The notes beneath the pieces were generated by a model. The model was not told the origin of the DNA and made no database searches. It saw nothing but the letters and a program-made list of their open reading frames with translations. A DNA stretch of 27,075 bases from a virus. This document shows positions 1 through 5,484 of this stretch, in pieces. Position 1 is the stretch's first letter. The number at the start of each line of letters is the position of its first letter. A program made the translations under genes and the position numbers. The stretch covers positions 1 to 27,075 of IMG/VR virus record IMGVR_UViG_3300033141_001638; one strand, 5' to 3'.

Positions 1-257
1 CCAGGAACCATCATCCGGACCTTGTAGTCGGTGACCCCCCACCGCTTCGCGAGGTTGACCCGGCCTGGATACGGAGTCCCGTCGTGCAGTCTTTTGGCCT
101 TGAGGTACCGAAGATCGCTTCTGATGGCGTCATCGCACCAAGGCTTTAGCAGTTCTCTTGCGACGGCTTCCCACATCCAGAACTCAACCCTGAAGGTGGA
201 TTCGTCGGTTTCTTGTACGTCGATGCCAGGCGCAAATGCGTCAGTCTTGGAGGTCAT
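1..257 (-). CDS. Helix-turn-helix protein, 3' end beyond window
   Basis: The frame opens with ATG at 257 and runs off the left edge, so only the first 85 residues are visible. The C-terminal part of what is visible (about residues 66-84) contains NLAKRWGVTDYKVRMM, which reads like the recognition region of a helix-turn-helix. The preceding stretch is rich in Trp, Arg and Lys. Position at the distal end of the leftward early operon would fit a replication or transcription protein, but that is inference. No strong Shine-Dalgarno sequence is seen; a GAGAAA lies a few bases upstream. A plus-strand frame across the same bases has no ribosome-binding site and was not accepted. Confidence 0.6.
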   Translation of the reverse strand, partial: MTSKTDAFAPGIDVQETDESTFRVEFWMWEAVARELLKPWCDDAIRSDLRYLKAKRLHDGTPYPGRVNLAKRWGVTDYKVRMMVP

Positions 258-292
258 TGATTTTCTCGATTTTCAGTGTTCTCCAGGCCCGC

Positions 293-323
293 CACCGAGC
301 CGCCTTGCAAAGCGGCTTCGGTG
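293..323 (-). other. Leader hairpin between the DUF2493 and helix-turn-helix genes
   Basis: CACCGAGCCGC at 293-303 pairs with GCGGCTTCGGTG at 312-323, giving about 11 base pairs with one bulged base and an 8-nt loop. No T-run follows on the minus strand, so it is not a clear intrinsic terminator. It lies 36 bases upstream of the ATG at 257 and could be a processing or attenuation structure. The rest of the 258-398 gap holds nothing else I can name apart from the weak extended -10 at 388-398. Confidence 0.4.
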
Positions 324-387
324 ACTGCTCGTCCGTCGTGGTGAGCGTGGGCTGAAAAGAGAACGATGTGACCCGAAGGCTAACTAC

Positions 388-398
388 TTCATAGCACG
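388..398 (-). promoter_or_regulatory. Possible extended -10 promoter element
   Basis: On the minus strand this reads CGTGCTATGAA. It shares CGTGCTAT with the promoters at 3934, 13228 and 20508 and has the TGn of an extended -10 box. No recognisable -35 hexamer lies 16-18 bp upstream, since that sequence is inside the end of the DUF2493 gene. It could start a separate transcript for the gene ending at the window edge. Confidence 0.3.
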
Positions 399-776
399 TT
401 ATCGCCCAGCCGGCCACCACACCGCCACCCCATGCTCCTCACACCGCCTCGCCATATCCGCCGTGCCCCGACCTCCGTGGAAGCCGACCGCGCCGTCGAG
501 TTTGCTGGCGGCCATCTCCGCGTTGCGGCGTGGGCCTGCGCTGTTGCCGTGCTTCTCCCAGTCGGCTGGGTGGGGCTCCTCAGTGAGGTTTAGCGCGGAC
601 TGGCTGAGGGCGAGCATGTAGCCGCACCACTCAGCGGCGAAGCGGTCGGCGCCGGTGGGGCACGCGCCGTGGACCAGGGTGAACTCCCCGTGTTTGGCGA
701 GGAGGGCGTAGAGCGCGTCTTCTACGGCGCGGCGGTTGGGGTAGTCTCGGCCGCCGAAGATTAGGATGCGTTTCAA
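399..776 (-). CDS. DUF2493 / YspA-like SLOG-family nucleotide-binding protein
   Basis: A 125-residue protein if it starts at TTG 776, which overlaps the methyltransferase stop (TTGA) and fits translational coupling. Family hallmarks are visible: a beta strand followed by FGGRDY near residues 7-12, HGACPTGADRFAAEW near residues 36-50, and GFHGGRGTADM near the C-terminus. Together these mark the SLOG Rossmann-like fold, whose members are thought to bind nucleotide-derived ligands. Phage copies have no settled function. The open frame extends upstream to an ATG at 908, but that part lies wholly inside the methyltransferase gene and is unlikely to be translated. Pairing with a methyltransferase suggests, but does not show, a role in DNA modification or host interaction. 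Confidence 0.8.
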   Translation of the reverse strand: MKRILIFGGRDYPNRRAVEDALYALLAKHGEFTLVHGACPTGADRFAAEWCGYMLALSQSALNLTEEPHPADWEKHGNSAGPRRNAEMAASKLDGAVGFHGGRGTADMARRCEEHGVAVWWPAGR

Positions 777-1882
777 AACATCGACGACTGAACGCCGCTC
801 CTCAAGTCCTTCACCACCATGTCGACATAGGCGGGGTCTGGCTCTATGCAGATCGCGCGCCTCGCCTCGCTTGCTGGCAACTCCTCGCAAGCCATGGCGG
901 CCCTGCATGTCCCGCCGAACGGCTCAAGCACCACGTCGCCAACGCGGGAGGATGAGCGAATCAGCCTATCGTAGAAACTCAGCGGCTTCTGGCATGGGTG
1001 ACTCTCACCGGCGCCAGTCTTCAGACGCGCAAGCCCAGCGACGGTTGGAGAACGCCACACGTTGCCGATTCCGGTTGGGTGGAAGAATGGCGAGCGGGCT
1101 GCCTCGTACTCAGCGCGGAGGTGGTCGTACTCAGCGCGGAGGTGGTCGTACTCAGCGCGGAGGTGGTCGTACGAGGCGCGGAGATCTCCGCCAGGCCAGA
1201 CGCTTGGGTGGACGAGGTAGGGTCGGTCTCTGTGTTGCCCATGCTCCGTCATTGCCTTGGCGCAGGTTTGATAGTGCTCCCAGATAGGAAATGACCCACC
1301 TTCCCAGTTGCTGACACAGCCAGTCAGACCACCAGTCCTGCTCGGAAAGTAGGCAGCCAAGCCCTTGACGTTGAGTCTGGCGGCGAGCCGCTCGGACTTA
1401 AAGAAGGCTGGCATCGGGTTGCGCTCGTCGGCGCCAGCCACGTCGGCGATCTCCGCGCCAGCCCCGCCGTCGAGGTTCCACTCGTCGCGCTGGTAGTGGT
1501 CGCATACTTCGGTGTAGTCCAGCCATTCCCGCATTCCCGCCGCTCCTATGTCCGCCTTCGATCCCCCCTTGTCCCAGATGATTCGCGTCTTCCTTCGCCA
1601 CCCCATCGACTCCACCAACTCCCGCAGCGCGCTTGCGCTGTCATCGGTGCCCCAGACGTACAGGTTCGCCGATGGCTTGCAGATGCGCCCAACCTGCTCC
1701 AGGTGCGGCCGATACCACTCGCGGAAGTGGTCCCACGACTGGAAGCAGTCCCAGTCGGCCTTGCGCATGTTGTACGGGCCGTCGAGTATCGCGAGGCTGC
1801 ATAGGCCGTCTGGCAGTGACGGCGCTATCTTGTCGAAGGTGCCTTGGTGGATGGTCGACCTGCTGCTCTTGTATGCTTCCAT
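773..1882 (-). CDS. Beta-class site-specific DNA methyltransferase (N6-adenine or N4-cytosine)
   Basis: A 369-residue enzyme that would transfer a methyl group from S-adenosylmethionine to phage DNA. The catalytic motif IV comes first, as a DGPY variant of DPPY at residues 34-37. The SAM-binding motifs are C-terminal: HPCQKP (motif X region), then GDVVLEPFGGTC around residues 315-326, then the acidic CIEPDP. Motif order IV, target-recognition region, X, I marks the beta class. The central recognition region contains a heptad-like run, LRAEYDH repeated, at about residues 238-258. I chose ATG 1882 because GGAGAGGAG lies just upstream; an in-frame ATG at 1912 lacks one. No partner restriction enzyme is visible, so an orphan, anti-restriction role is likely. 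Both DGPY and FGGTC depart from consensus, but neither looks disabling. Confidence 0.9.
   Translation of the reverse strand: MEAYKSSRSTIHQGTFDKIAPSLPDGLCSLAILDGPYNMRKADWDCFQSWDHFREWYRPHLEQVGRICKPSANLYVWGTDDSASALRELVESMGWRRKTRIIWDKGGSKADIGAAGMREWLDYTEVCDHYQRDEWNLDGGAGAEIADVAGADERNPMPAFFKSERLAARLNVKGLAAYFPSRTGGLTGCVSNWEGGSFPIWEHYQTCAKAMTEHGQHRDRPYLVHPSVWPGGDLRASYDHLRAEYDHLRAEYDHLRAEYEAARSPFFHPTGIGNVWRSPTVAGLARLKTGAGESHPCQKPLSFYDRLIRSSSRVGDVVLEPFGGTCRAAMACEELPASEARRAICIEPDPAYVDMVVKDLRSGVQSSMF
1109..1171. repeat. Three exact 21-bp direct repeats inside the methyltransferase gene
   Basis: The unit begins CTCAGCGCGGAGG and ends TGGTCGTA. It occurs at 1109-1129, 1130-1150 and 1151-1171 with no mismatch, and degenerate partial copies flank it on both sides. 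On the coding strand each unit is one heptad (Y-D-H-L-R-A-E). Because the unit is a multiple of three, copy-number change would keep the frame and only alter linker length. Confidence 0.95.
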
Positions 1883-1912
1883 GCTTGCTCCTCTCCGTTT
1901 CCTGTAACGCAA

Positions 1913-1999
1913 AGCGGCTCGCCTGCTCTTTCAACAGACGAGCCGCTATCGCTCGGGTGACGGCTGCTCGGTTGCCCGCCAAGGCTGTCAGCCGTCACC
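1913..1999 (-). promoter_or_regulatory. Tandem hairpin leader upstream of the methyltransferase gene
   Basis: Two perfect inverted repeats fill the 120-base gap between genes. AGCGGCTCG at 1913-1921 pairs with CGAGCCGCT at 1939-1947 (9 bp). GGTGACGGCTG at 1956-1966 pairs with CAGCCGTCACC at 1989-1999 (11 bp). Transcribed leftward, the 11-bp hairpin forms first. The 9-bp hairpin follows and is trailed by TTTGCGTT, a weak terminator-like tail, then the ribosome-binding site. This looks like an attenuator or partial terminator setting methyltransferase level. A clear promoter is not visible in the gap. Confidence 0.6.
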
Positions 2000-2002
2000 A
2001 CC

Positions 2003-2227
2003 TCACTCTGGTTGGCCAGAGAACAGCCCGTACTGTCTGGGCTTGTTTGATGTTGGGACCTCTCTACAGCCTGGCGCGGCGCCACGAGCTCCCGCGAAGG
2101 CTTCTGCTCGAGTCTGCACCTCGACGCGGCGACCTTGCGTGCTGCGGGCCCACCAACTCCATGGGAGTCTGAGGCCGGGTCCGGCGCCTGCCTCGAGGCC
2201 GGTGGGGCTGTAGAGGAGGAGGGTCAT
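2003..2227 (-). CDS. Small hypothetical protein, 74 aa
   Basis: ATG at 2227 overlaps the previous stop as ATGA, the same coupling used along this operon, and that is the main reason to accept it. The protein has a Gly/Trp-rich N-terminal third and a basic, Ala/Gly-rich remainder, and I recognise no domain. It is the last gene before the hairpin leader of the methyltransferase. The amino-acid composition is weakly protein-like, so it could be a chance frame. Confidence 0.45.
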   Translation of the reverse strand: MTLLLYSPTGLEAGAGPGLRLPWSWWARSTQGRRVEVQTRAEAFAGARGAAPGCREVPTSNKPRQYGLFSGQPE

Positions 2228-2463
2228 GTCGCGTCTCCAAACAGCAGGCAAAGGATCCGCCTGACCCTGGGGCGTTGCCGCTCTCGCTTCTTCGGCCAAG
2301 CGCGATGCCTGACTTCGGCGCCGACTGTCTCCTCGACGTAGCGGCGAATCTCGTACTCGGCCAGATTGCCGGATGCGCGAGCCCTGCAGGCCTTGGCGAA
2401 GGAGCCGGGGTGTGGGTCGGTTAGGTCTGAGGTGACGATGTTGATGAAGGTGGCGAGGGTCAT
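2224..2463 (-). CDS. Small basic hypothetical protein, 79 aa
   Basis: Start ATG 2463 overlaps the upstream stop (ATGA), and its own stop overlaps the next start in the same way. The N-terminal half is helical and polar; the C-terminal 30 residues are strongly basic (WPKKRERQRPRVRRI), which would suit nucleic-acid binding. No family is recognised. An in-frame ATG at 2499 lies inside the upstream gene and is not favoured. Confidence 0.6.
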   Translation of the reverse strand: MTLATFINIVTSDLTDPHPGSFAKACRARASGNLAEYEIRRYVEETVGAEVRHRAWPKKRERQRPRVRRILCLLFGDAT

Positions 2464-2672
2464 GTGATGCCGACTGCGATGACCACGTCGGTGATGCACT
2501 TGCGGGCAAGCTGCTTGCCGTGCTTGCGATGGTCTTCAGTGAGTTGATCTGGTGAGATGCTGAGCAGCCACGCGAGTTCTCGCAGGTTGTCGGCGATGGC
2601 GAGGTTCAGTTTGTGGATTCTCGCGTGCTCGTCGGCGACGATGTCGCGGTCTGCTTTGGCTGGGGCGCTCAT
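2460..2672 (-). CDS. Small helical hypothetical protein, 70 aa
   Basis: ATG 2672 overlaps the upstream stop as ATGA, with GGAGGCGAG just upstream as a ribosome-binding site. The sequence is charged and predicted mostly helical, with heptad-like Leu spacing around residues 20-40 (HKLNLAIADNLRELAWLL). Such small helical proteins in early phage operons are often host-takeover factors, but nothing here identifies a target. Confidence 0.65.
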   Translation of the reverse strand: MSAPAKADRDIVADEHARIHKLNLAIADNLRELAWLLSISPDQLTEDHRKHGKQLARKCITDVVIAVGIT

Positions 2673-2896
2673 GTCTCGCCTCCACTGAACGGCGACCCGT
2701 TGATGTTGTCGGGATGCAGCGCGATTCGCACCTGCTCGACACAGGCAGGGCAAGCCGTCAGACTGCCTCCAGCCTTGGCGTTGTAGGCCGCGTGGTCGAT
2801 GCTGATGAATGTGGAGCCGATGGCTCGGCGCCCGCACCATGTGCGCTTGTCGTGCTCGGCGTGGGTGTGGCGGATGCAGGTACTGGTGTCGCTCAT
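2669..2896 (-). CDS. Small Cys/His-rich, probably zinc-binding protein, 75 aa
   Basis: The start ATG 2896 overlaps the preceding stop as ATGA. Four cysteines (STC, TWC, ACPAC) and several histidines near the N-terminus suggest a zinc ribbon or treble-clef-like fold, with ACPAC in the C-terminal half as the second knuckle. The centre, GSTFISIDHAAYNAK, resembles small phage proteins with a strand followed by a helix. The function is unknown. Confidence 0.65.
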   Translation of the reverse strand: MSDTSTCIRHTHAEHDKRTWCGRRAIGSTFISIDHAAYNAKAGGSLTACPACVEQVRIALHPDNINGSPFSGGET

Positions 2897-3177
2897 GCTT
2901 TCTCCGAGTAGTCCGAGAGGCAGATGATGTGAGAAGTGCATGCATTAATCACGCCCTTGCGCGGCCTGCGGCTGGCCTTCTCCTGCTTCAGCATGGCCAT
3001 CACCAGCAGCAGGTCGTACTCTGGATCGTGGTCGGCCTCGTCGCCAGTCAGCGGCACTACTCGCGGAAGTCTGGCGATGATTTGTTTCGTCGCGCCTCGC
3101 AGGCGGCCCATGGCGTCTGCTCGGATATCGTCAGCGCTGAATCCGCTTGCCGTGATGCTGTCGTCTTCTGGTGTCAT
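2893..3177 (-). CDS. Small acidic-to-basic hypothetical protein, 94 aa
   Basis: ATG 3177 overlaps the stop of the upstream gene (ATGA). The N-terminal half is acidic (TPEDDS, SADDIRADAMGRL); the middle carries helices with Arg and Lys; the C-terminus has two cysteines. I recognise no domain. The in-frame ATG at 3219 lies inside the upstream gene, so the shorter form is preferred. Confidence 0.6.
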   Translation of the reverse strand: MTPEDDSITASGFSADDIRADAMGRLRGATKQIIARLPRVVPLTGDEADHDPEYDLLLVMAMLKQEKASRRPRKGVINACTSHIICLSDYSEKA

Positions 3178-3356
3178 GCTGTCCTCGGGTGCTGCCCGGT
3201 GCGACGCAGCCACGACCAAACGTCGTGGGCGGTGCCGGTGTAAACGGTCTCTTCGGCGATGATCGTGGTGACGATAATCTCCTTGCGGTAGTTGCCTGCT
3301 GGTCGGGTGGTGTAGTTGAGGGAGGCGAGGACTTGGTGGAGGGTGGGGTTAGTCAC
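3174..3356 (-). CDS. Small hypothetical protein, 60 aa (GTG start)
   Basis: I place the start at GTG 3356. It overlaps the previous stop by eight bases and has GGAGGTGG upstream. An ATG at 3386 is possible but sits within the upstream gene. The protein contains a strand-rich centre (KEIIVTTIIAEETVYTG) followed by AHDVWSWLRRTG, suggesting a small alpha/beta domain. The family is unknown. Confidence 0.55.
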   Translation of the reverse strand: MTNPTLHQVLASLNYTTRPAGNYRKEIIVTTIIAEETVYTGTAHDVWSWLRRTGQHPRTA

Positions 3357-3603
3357 CGTCCACCTCCACCGCGTCCAAGTCTTCAAGAGGAGCCCACAAC
3401 TCCACCGTCACAGCACACACGCACTGCTCCCCCACCAGCGCGATCGGCTTCATGCCGGCCACCCCGCCAGGCCCGCCTACGTCGGCGCAGGGCTGGTTGC
3501 AGGCGGTGAGGTCGGGCTGCTCTTGCGGCGCTGGTGTGTCGAGGGACCACGCGGCGAAGAGGATGAAGGCGGGGATTGCGGCGAGTCGGAAGAGGTCGCT
3601 CAC
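3349..3603 (-). CDS. Small membrane-anchored or secreted Cys-containing protein, 84 aa
   Basis: GTG 3603 overlaps the upstream stop as GTGA. The N-terminus has one or two charges and then a hydrophobic run (LAAIPAFILFAAW, residues about 7-19), read as a signal anchor or signal peptide. The remainder is soluble, with four cysteines in two pairs (CNQPC and CVC) and an acidic tail, which suggests a disulfide-bonded domain outside the cytoplasm. With the lipoprotein gene at 3994-4725 it is one of two exported products in the left arm. A role in blocking superinfection is conceivable but not shown. Confidence 0.6.
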   Translation of the reverse strand: MSDLFRLAAIPAFILFAAWSLDTPAPQEQPDLTACNQPCADVGGPGGVAGMKPIALVGEQCVCAVTVELWAPLEDLDAVEVDGD

Positions 3604-3890
3604 GACTGCTCCTGTTTGCGCTTCCAGTCGACCAACTCGAAGAGGATCGGCCAAGGGAGGGTGACCATCTCAGCGGTGTAGCCCATGTGGCCGTGGCTTT
3701 TCTCGCCCTTGGTGGTGAGTCCGCCGCTGTCAGTGACGGCGCCGAGGTCGCTGTCGTCGAAGTAGATCTCTGGCTCGTCACTCTCGGTGTTCGGGTAGAC
3801 GACCAACTCAGCGCTGGTGTGTAGATCCCGAATGGTATCGCCATGCTTGGCAGCGAAGTCAGCCTGGAGAGTGTTGAAGTATTCGTTCAT
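3600..3890 (-). CDS. Hypothetical acidic protein, 96 aa; first gene of the operon
   Basis: ATG 3890 has GGAG seven bases upstream and lies 44 bases downstream of a clear promoter, so it should be the first gene of the leftward operon. The protein is acidic in the middle (TESDEPEIYFDDSDLG) with a C-terminal hydrophobic/aromatic helix and a basic end (LVDWKRKQEQS). The open frame extends upstream to 4019, but that part crosses the promoter and was discarded. I do not recognise the family. Confidence 0.7.
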   Translation of the reverse strand: MNEYFNTLQADFAAKHGDTIRDLHTSAELVVYPNTESDEPEIYFDDSDLGAVTDSGGLTTKGEKSHGHMGYTAEMVTLPWPILFELVDWKRKQEQS

Positions 3891-3933
3891 GCTGTGCTCC
3901 GTTGCGGTGGGCTTGTCCCCTCCCGACACACTA

Positions 3934-3961
3934 ACTATAGCACGGCGAAACATGGCGACAA
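3934..3961 (-). promoter_or_regulatory. Sigma-70-like promoter of the leftward small-gene operon
   Basis: On the minus strand: TTGTCG, a 16-bp spacer ending in CGTGC, then TATAGT. The TGC before the -10 also makes an extended -10. Same design as the promoters at 13228-13255, 15942-15969 and 20508-20535. Transcription would begin near 3927 and reach the ATG at 3890. Confidence 0.75.
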
Positions 3962-3993
3962 GTAAATAACCGAGATGATCGCGGAAAGGATCC

Positions 3994-4725
3994 TCAGTCG
4001 ATCCGCCCATCACAGTCATTGTCGGCCCCGTCCATCACTTCAAGCCCCAGCGGATGCGCCGAAGCATCCCCGTCGTCGCAGTCGCCCGGCTCATCAGCCC
4101 AAGCGTCGAGATTGCCCACGAGTTCCCACGGGGCACAGGCGGTCACCGCGATCCGGCTGTCGCCCCACCCATCCCGATCGAGGTCGGCGTACCAGGTGAA
4201 GGTGTCGGCCGGGGTCTCGTCCACCATGCCGTCGCAGTCGTTGTCGATGTGGTCGCACCACTCAACCGAGGTTCCAGGGTGGGTGTCCGCGTCCTCGTCG
4301 TCGCAGTCGTCGCCGCGCGCTGAGGAGTCCTCAGGAGGAGCGCAGGAGACCAGCGCAGCGCCAGTCCCGTAGCCATCGCCGTCCGCATCGAGGTAGTAGG
4401 TCAGCCCCGCGCCCTCGTCGATGAGCCCGTCGCAGTCATTGTCCAGGCCGTCGCAGAACTCCTCGGCGCCCGGGTAGGTCCACCCGCTGGAGTCGTTGCA
4501 GTCGCCGCCGACATCGGTCATCGCCGGGAGGAGTTCGCAGGCCACCATCCAGCGCTCGGGGTCTCCGTGGCCGTCTCCGTCGGTGTCGGCCCACTGGAGG
4601 ACCGGGGTGCTGCTGGCGTCGAAGTCGTTGCAGTCGATGCTCGCGGGCCAGCCGTCTCCGTCCGCGTCGAGATCTGGGGTGAGAGGGGCAGTGGTGGTGC
4701 AGGCGAGTAGCAGGAAGAGGGTCAT
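3994..4725 (-). CDS. Lipoprotein with three MopE-type metal-binding repeats
   Basis: A 243-residue protein with a very short lipoprotein signal: hydrophobic LFLLLAC with the lipobox cysteine at residue 9. The mature part is three repeats of the MopE-type module (PF11617-like), each with an Asp-rich loop and a C-terminal signature. Unit 1 is DTDGDGHGD to CDGLDNDCDGLIDE (about 47-104). Unit 2 is DADGDGYG to CDHIDNDCDGMVDE (about 113-170). Unit 3 is DLDRDGWGD to MDGADNDCDGRID (about 181-243). The Asp loops resemble calcium-binding loops. Unit 3 has lost the first cysteine of its signature. The gene overlaps the HNH gene stop (ATGA) and has GGAG upstream. MopE repeats are, as I recall, common in Myxococcota surface proteins and unusual for a phage. 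A surface role after infection or during lysogeny is inferred. Confidence 0.85.
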   Translation of the reverse strand: MTLFLLLACTTTAPLTPDLDADGDGWPASIDCNDFDASSTPVLQWADTDGDGHGDPERWMVACELLPAMTDVGGDCNDSSGWTYPGAEEFCDGLDNDCDGLIDEGAGLTYYLDADGDGYGTGAALVSCAPPEDSSARGDDCDDEDADTHPGTSVEWCDHIDNDCDGMVDETPADTFTWYADLDRDGWGDSRIAVTACAPWELVGNLDAWADEPGDCDDGDASAHPLGLEVMDGADNDCDGRID

Positions 4726-5081
4726 TCGTTCTCCAGGGGTTGTGCAAGTCGTTGGACGCGGGCTGCGATGATCTTGTTCATGGTGTCGGCGGACCGGACG
4801 GGGGAGAAGGGTAGGGTCTCCTCATCCTCGGATTCGGCCTGCCTGAGTCTCATGTGCTGCTGGTTGTGGCAGGGGCGGCAGAGCGTGATCCCGTTGTCGA
4901 CGTCAAGCGCCACCTCGGGGTGCCTGTCCTTGAGGAGGATGTGGTGCGCCACGAGGTCCTCTTTGGTCTGGCAATGCTGGCAGGTGTGGCCGTCGCGTTC
5001 TCGGACCTTGTCCGACCACTGAGCCAGGGCGTAGGCGGTCGGGATCTTCACCAGCCTCAAGGGTGGGCGTTCGTCGCTCAT
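4722..5081 (-). CDS. HNH endonuclease
   Basis: A 119-residue protein with the complete HNH/McrA-type core: zinc knuckle CQHC (Cys34, Cys37), the catalytic VAHH (His46-His47), Asn63 in DVDNGITL, and CRPCHNQQH supplying the second cysteine pair and the final metal histidine. It would cut DNA with a divalent metal. In many cos-type phages an HNH protein lies beside the terminase genes and assists packaging; here it is close to them but on the opposite strand. ATG 5081 is chosen for GGAGAG upstream and the ATGA overlap with the regulator gene. The C-terminal 40 residues are acidic, then helical. Confidence 0.9.
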   Translation of the reverse strand: MSDERPPLRLVKIPTAYALAQWSDKVRERDGHTCQHCQTKEDLVAHHILLKDRHPEVALDVDNGITLCRPCHNQQHMRLRQAESEDEETLPFSPVRSADTMNKIIAARVQRLAQPLENE

Positions 5082-5416
5082 CGCATGCTCTCCAGTAGTT
5101 CGGCCAGCTGGGTCGCCTGCTTGTGGTGGAGTTCGTCCCACGCGCCAGCGATAGCTCGCAGCAGCCGCCCGCGTGGTGAGTCTGGCTCCTCATTGAAGAG
5201 GATCAGCTTTCCAGACCGCTCAAAGAGTTCGATCCGAAGCCTGGAAGGGTCAACAAAGTAGGCATCAGCTACCAAGACGATTTTGCTCGGAGTGATTGGC
5301 CTGTCCCTAACTTCGATATCGCGGATATGCGGGGCTGACATCCCCAGCGCTTCGCCCATTTCACCAGCAGTCAGGCCGAGTCCTTTTCGGGCTTTTCTGA
5401 GATCAACCAGGTCCAT
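5078..5416 (-). CDS. Cro/CI-family (XRE) helix-turn-helix regulator
   Basis: A 112-residue protein. Residues about 5-55 form an XRE helix-turn-helix: LRKARKGLGLTAGEMGEALG, then SAPHIRDIEVRDRPITPSK. The C-terminal half is a small helical extension, perhaps for dimerisation, without a self-cleaving peptidase domain. The gene diverges from the terminase small-subunit gene, and a perfect inverted repeat lies in the shared gap, so autoregulation and control of the divergent promoter are likely. It could be a lysogeny repressor or a late-gene switch. It heads the operon with HNH and the lipoprotein. Confidence 0.8.
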   Translation of the reverse strand: MDLVDLRKARKGLGLTAGEMGEALGMSAPHIRDIEVRDRPITPSKIVLVADAYFVDPSRLRIELFERSGKLILFNEEPDSPRGRLLRAIAGAWDELHHKQATQLAELLESMR

Positions 5417-5432
5417 TTTTCGTCCGAGGCGG

Positions 5433-5484
5433 TGAGGCGTCGTTGCCTCATTCTGTTATAGTCTATCCCATGACCGGACCACAA
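5433..5484. promoter_or_regulatory. Divergent promoter region with inverted-repeat operator
   Basis: TGAGGC at 5433-5438 and GCCTCA at 5445-5450 form a perfect 6-bp inverted repeat with a 6-bp spacer; another GAGGC lies at 5426-5430. Leftward, TTGTGG (5484-5479), 18 bp and TATAAC (5460-5455) make a plausible promoter for the regulator gene. Rightward, TATAGT at 5457-5462 ends 7 bases before the ATG at 5470 and lacks a good -35. The inverted repeat overlaps the start of the leftward transcript and the spacer/-35 zone of the rightward one, as expected for an operator. Confidence 0.5.

Noticed and set aside
1109-1171. A CRISPR-like array
   Set aside because: The repeats are directly adjacent with no spacers and are in frame within a gene.
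766-1294. Plus-strand frames with repeated TQRGGGR or VLSAEVV units
   Set aside because: These are the 21-bp methyltransferase repeats read on the other strand; the methyltransferase frame has motifs and a ribosome-binding site.
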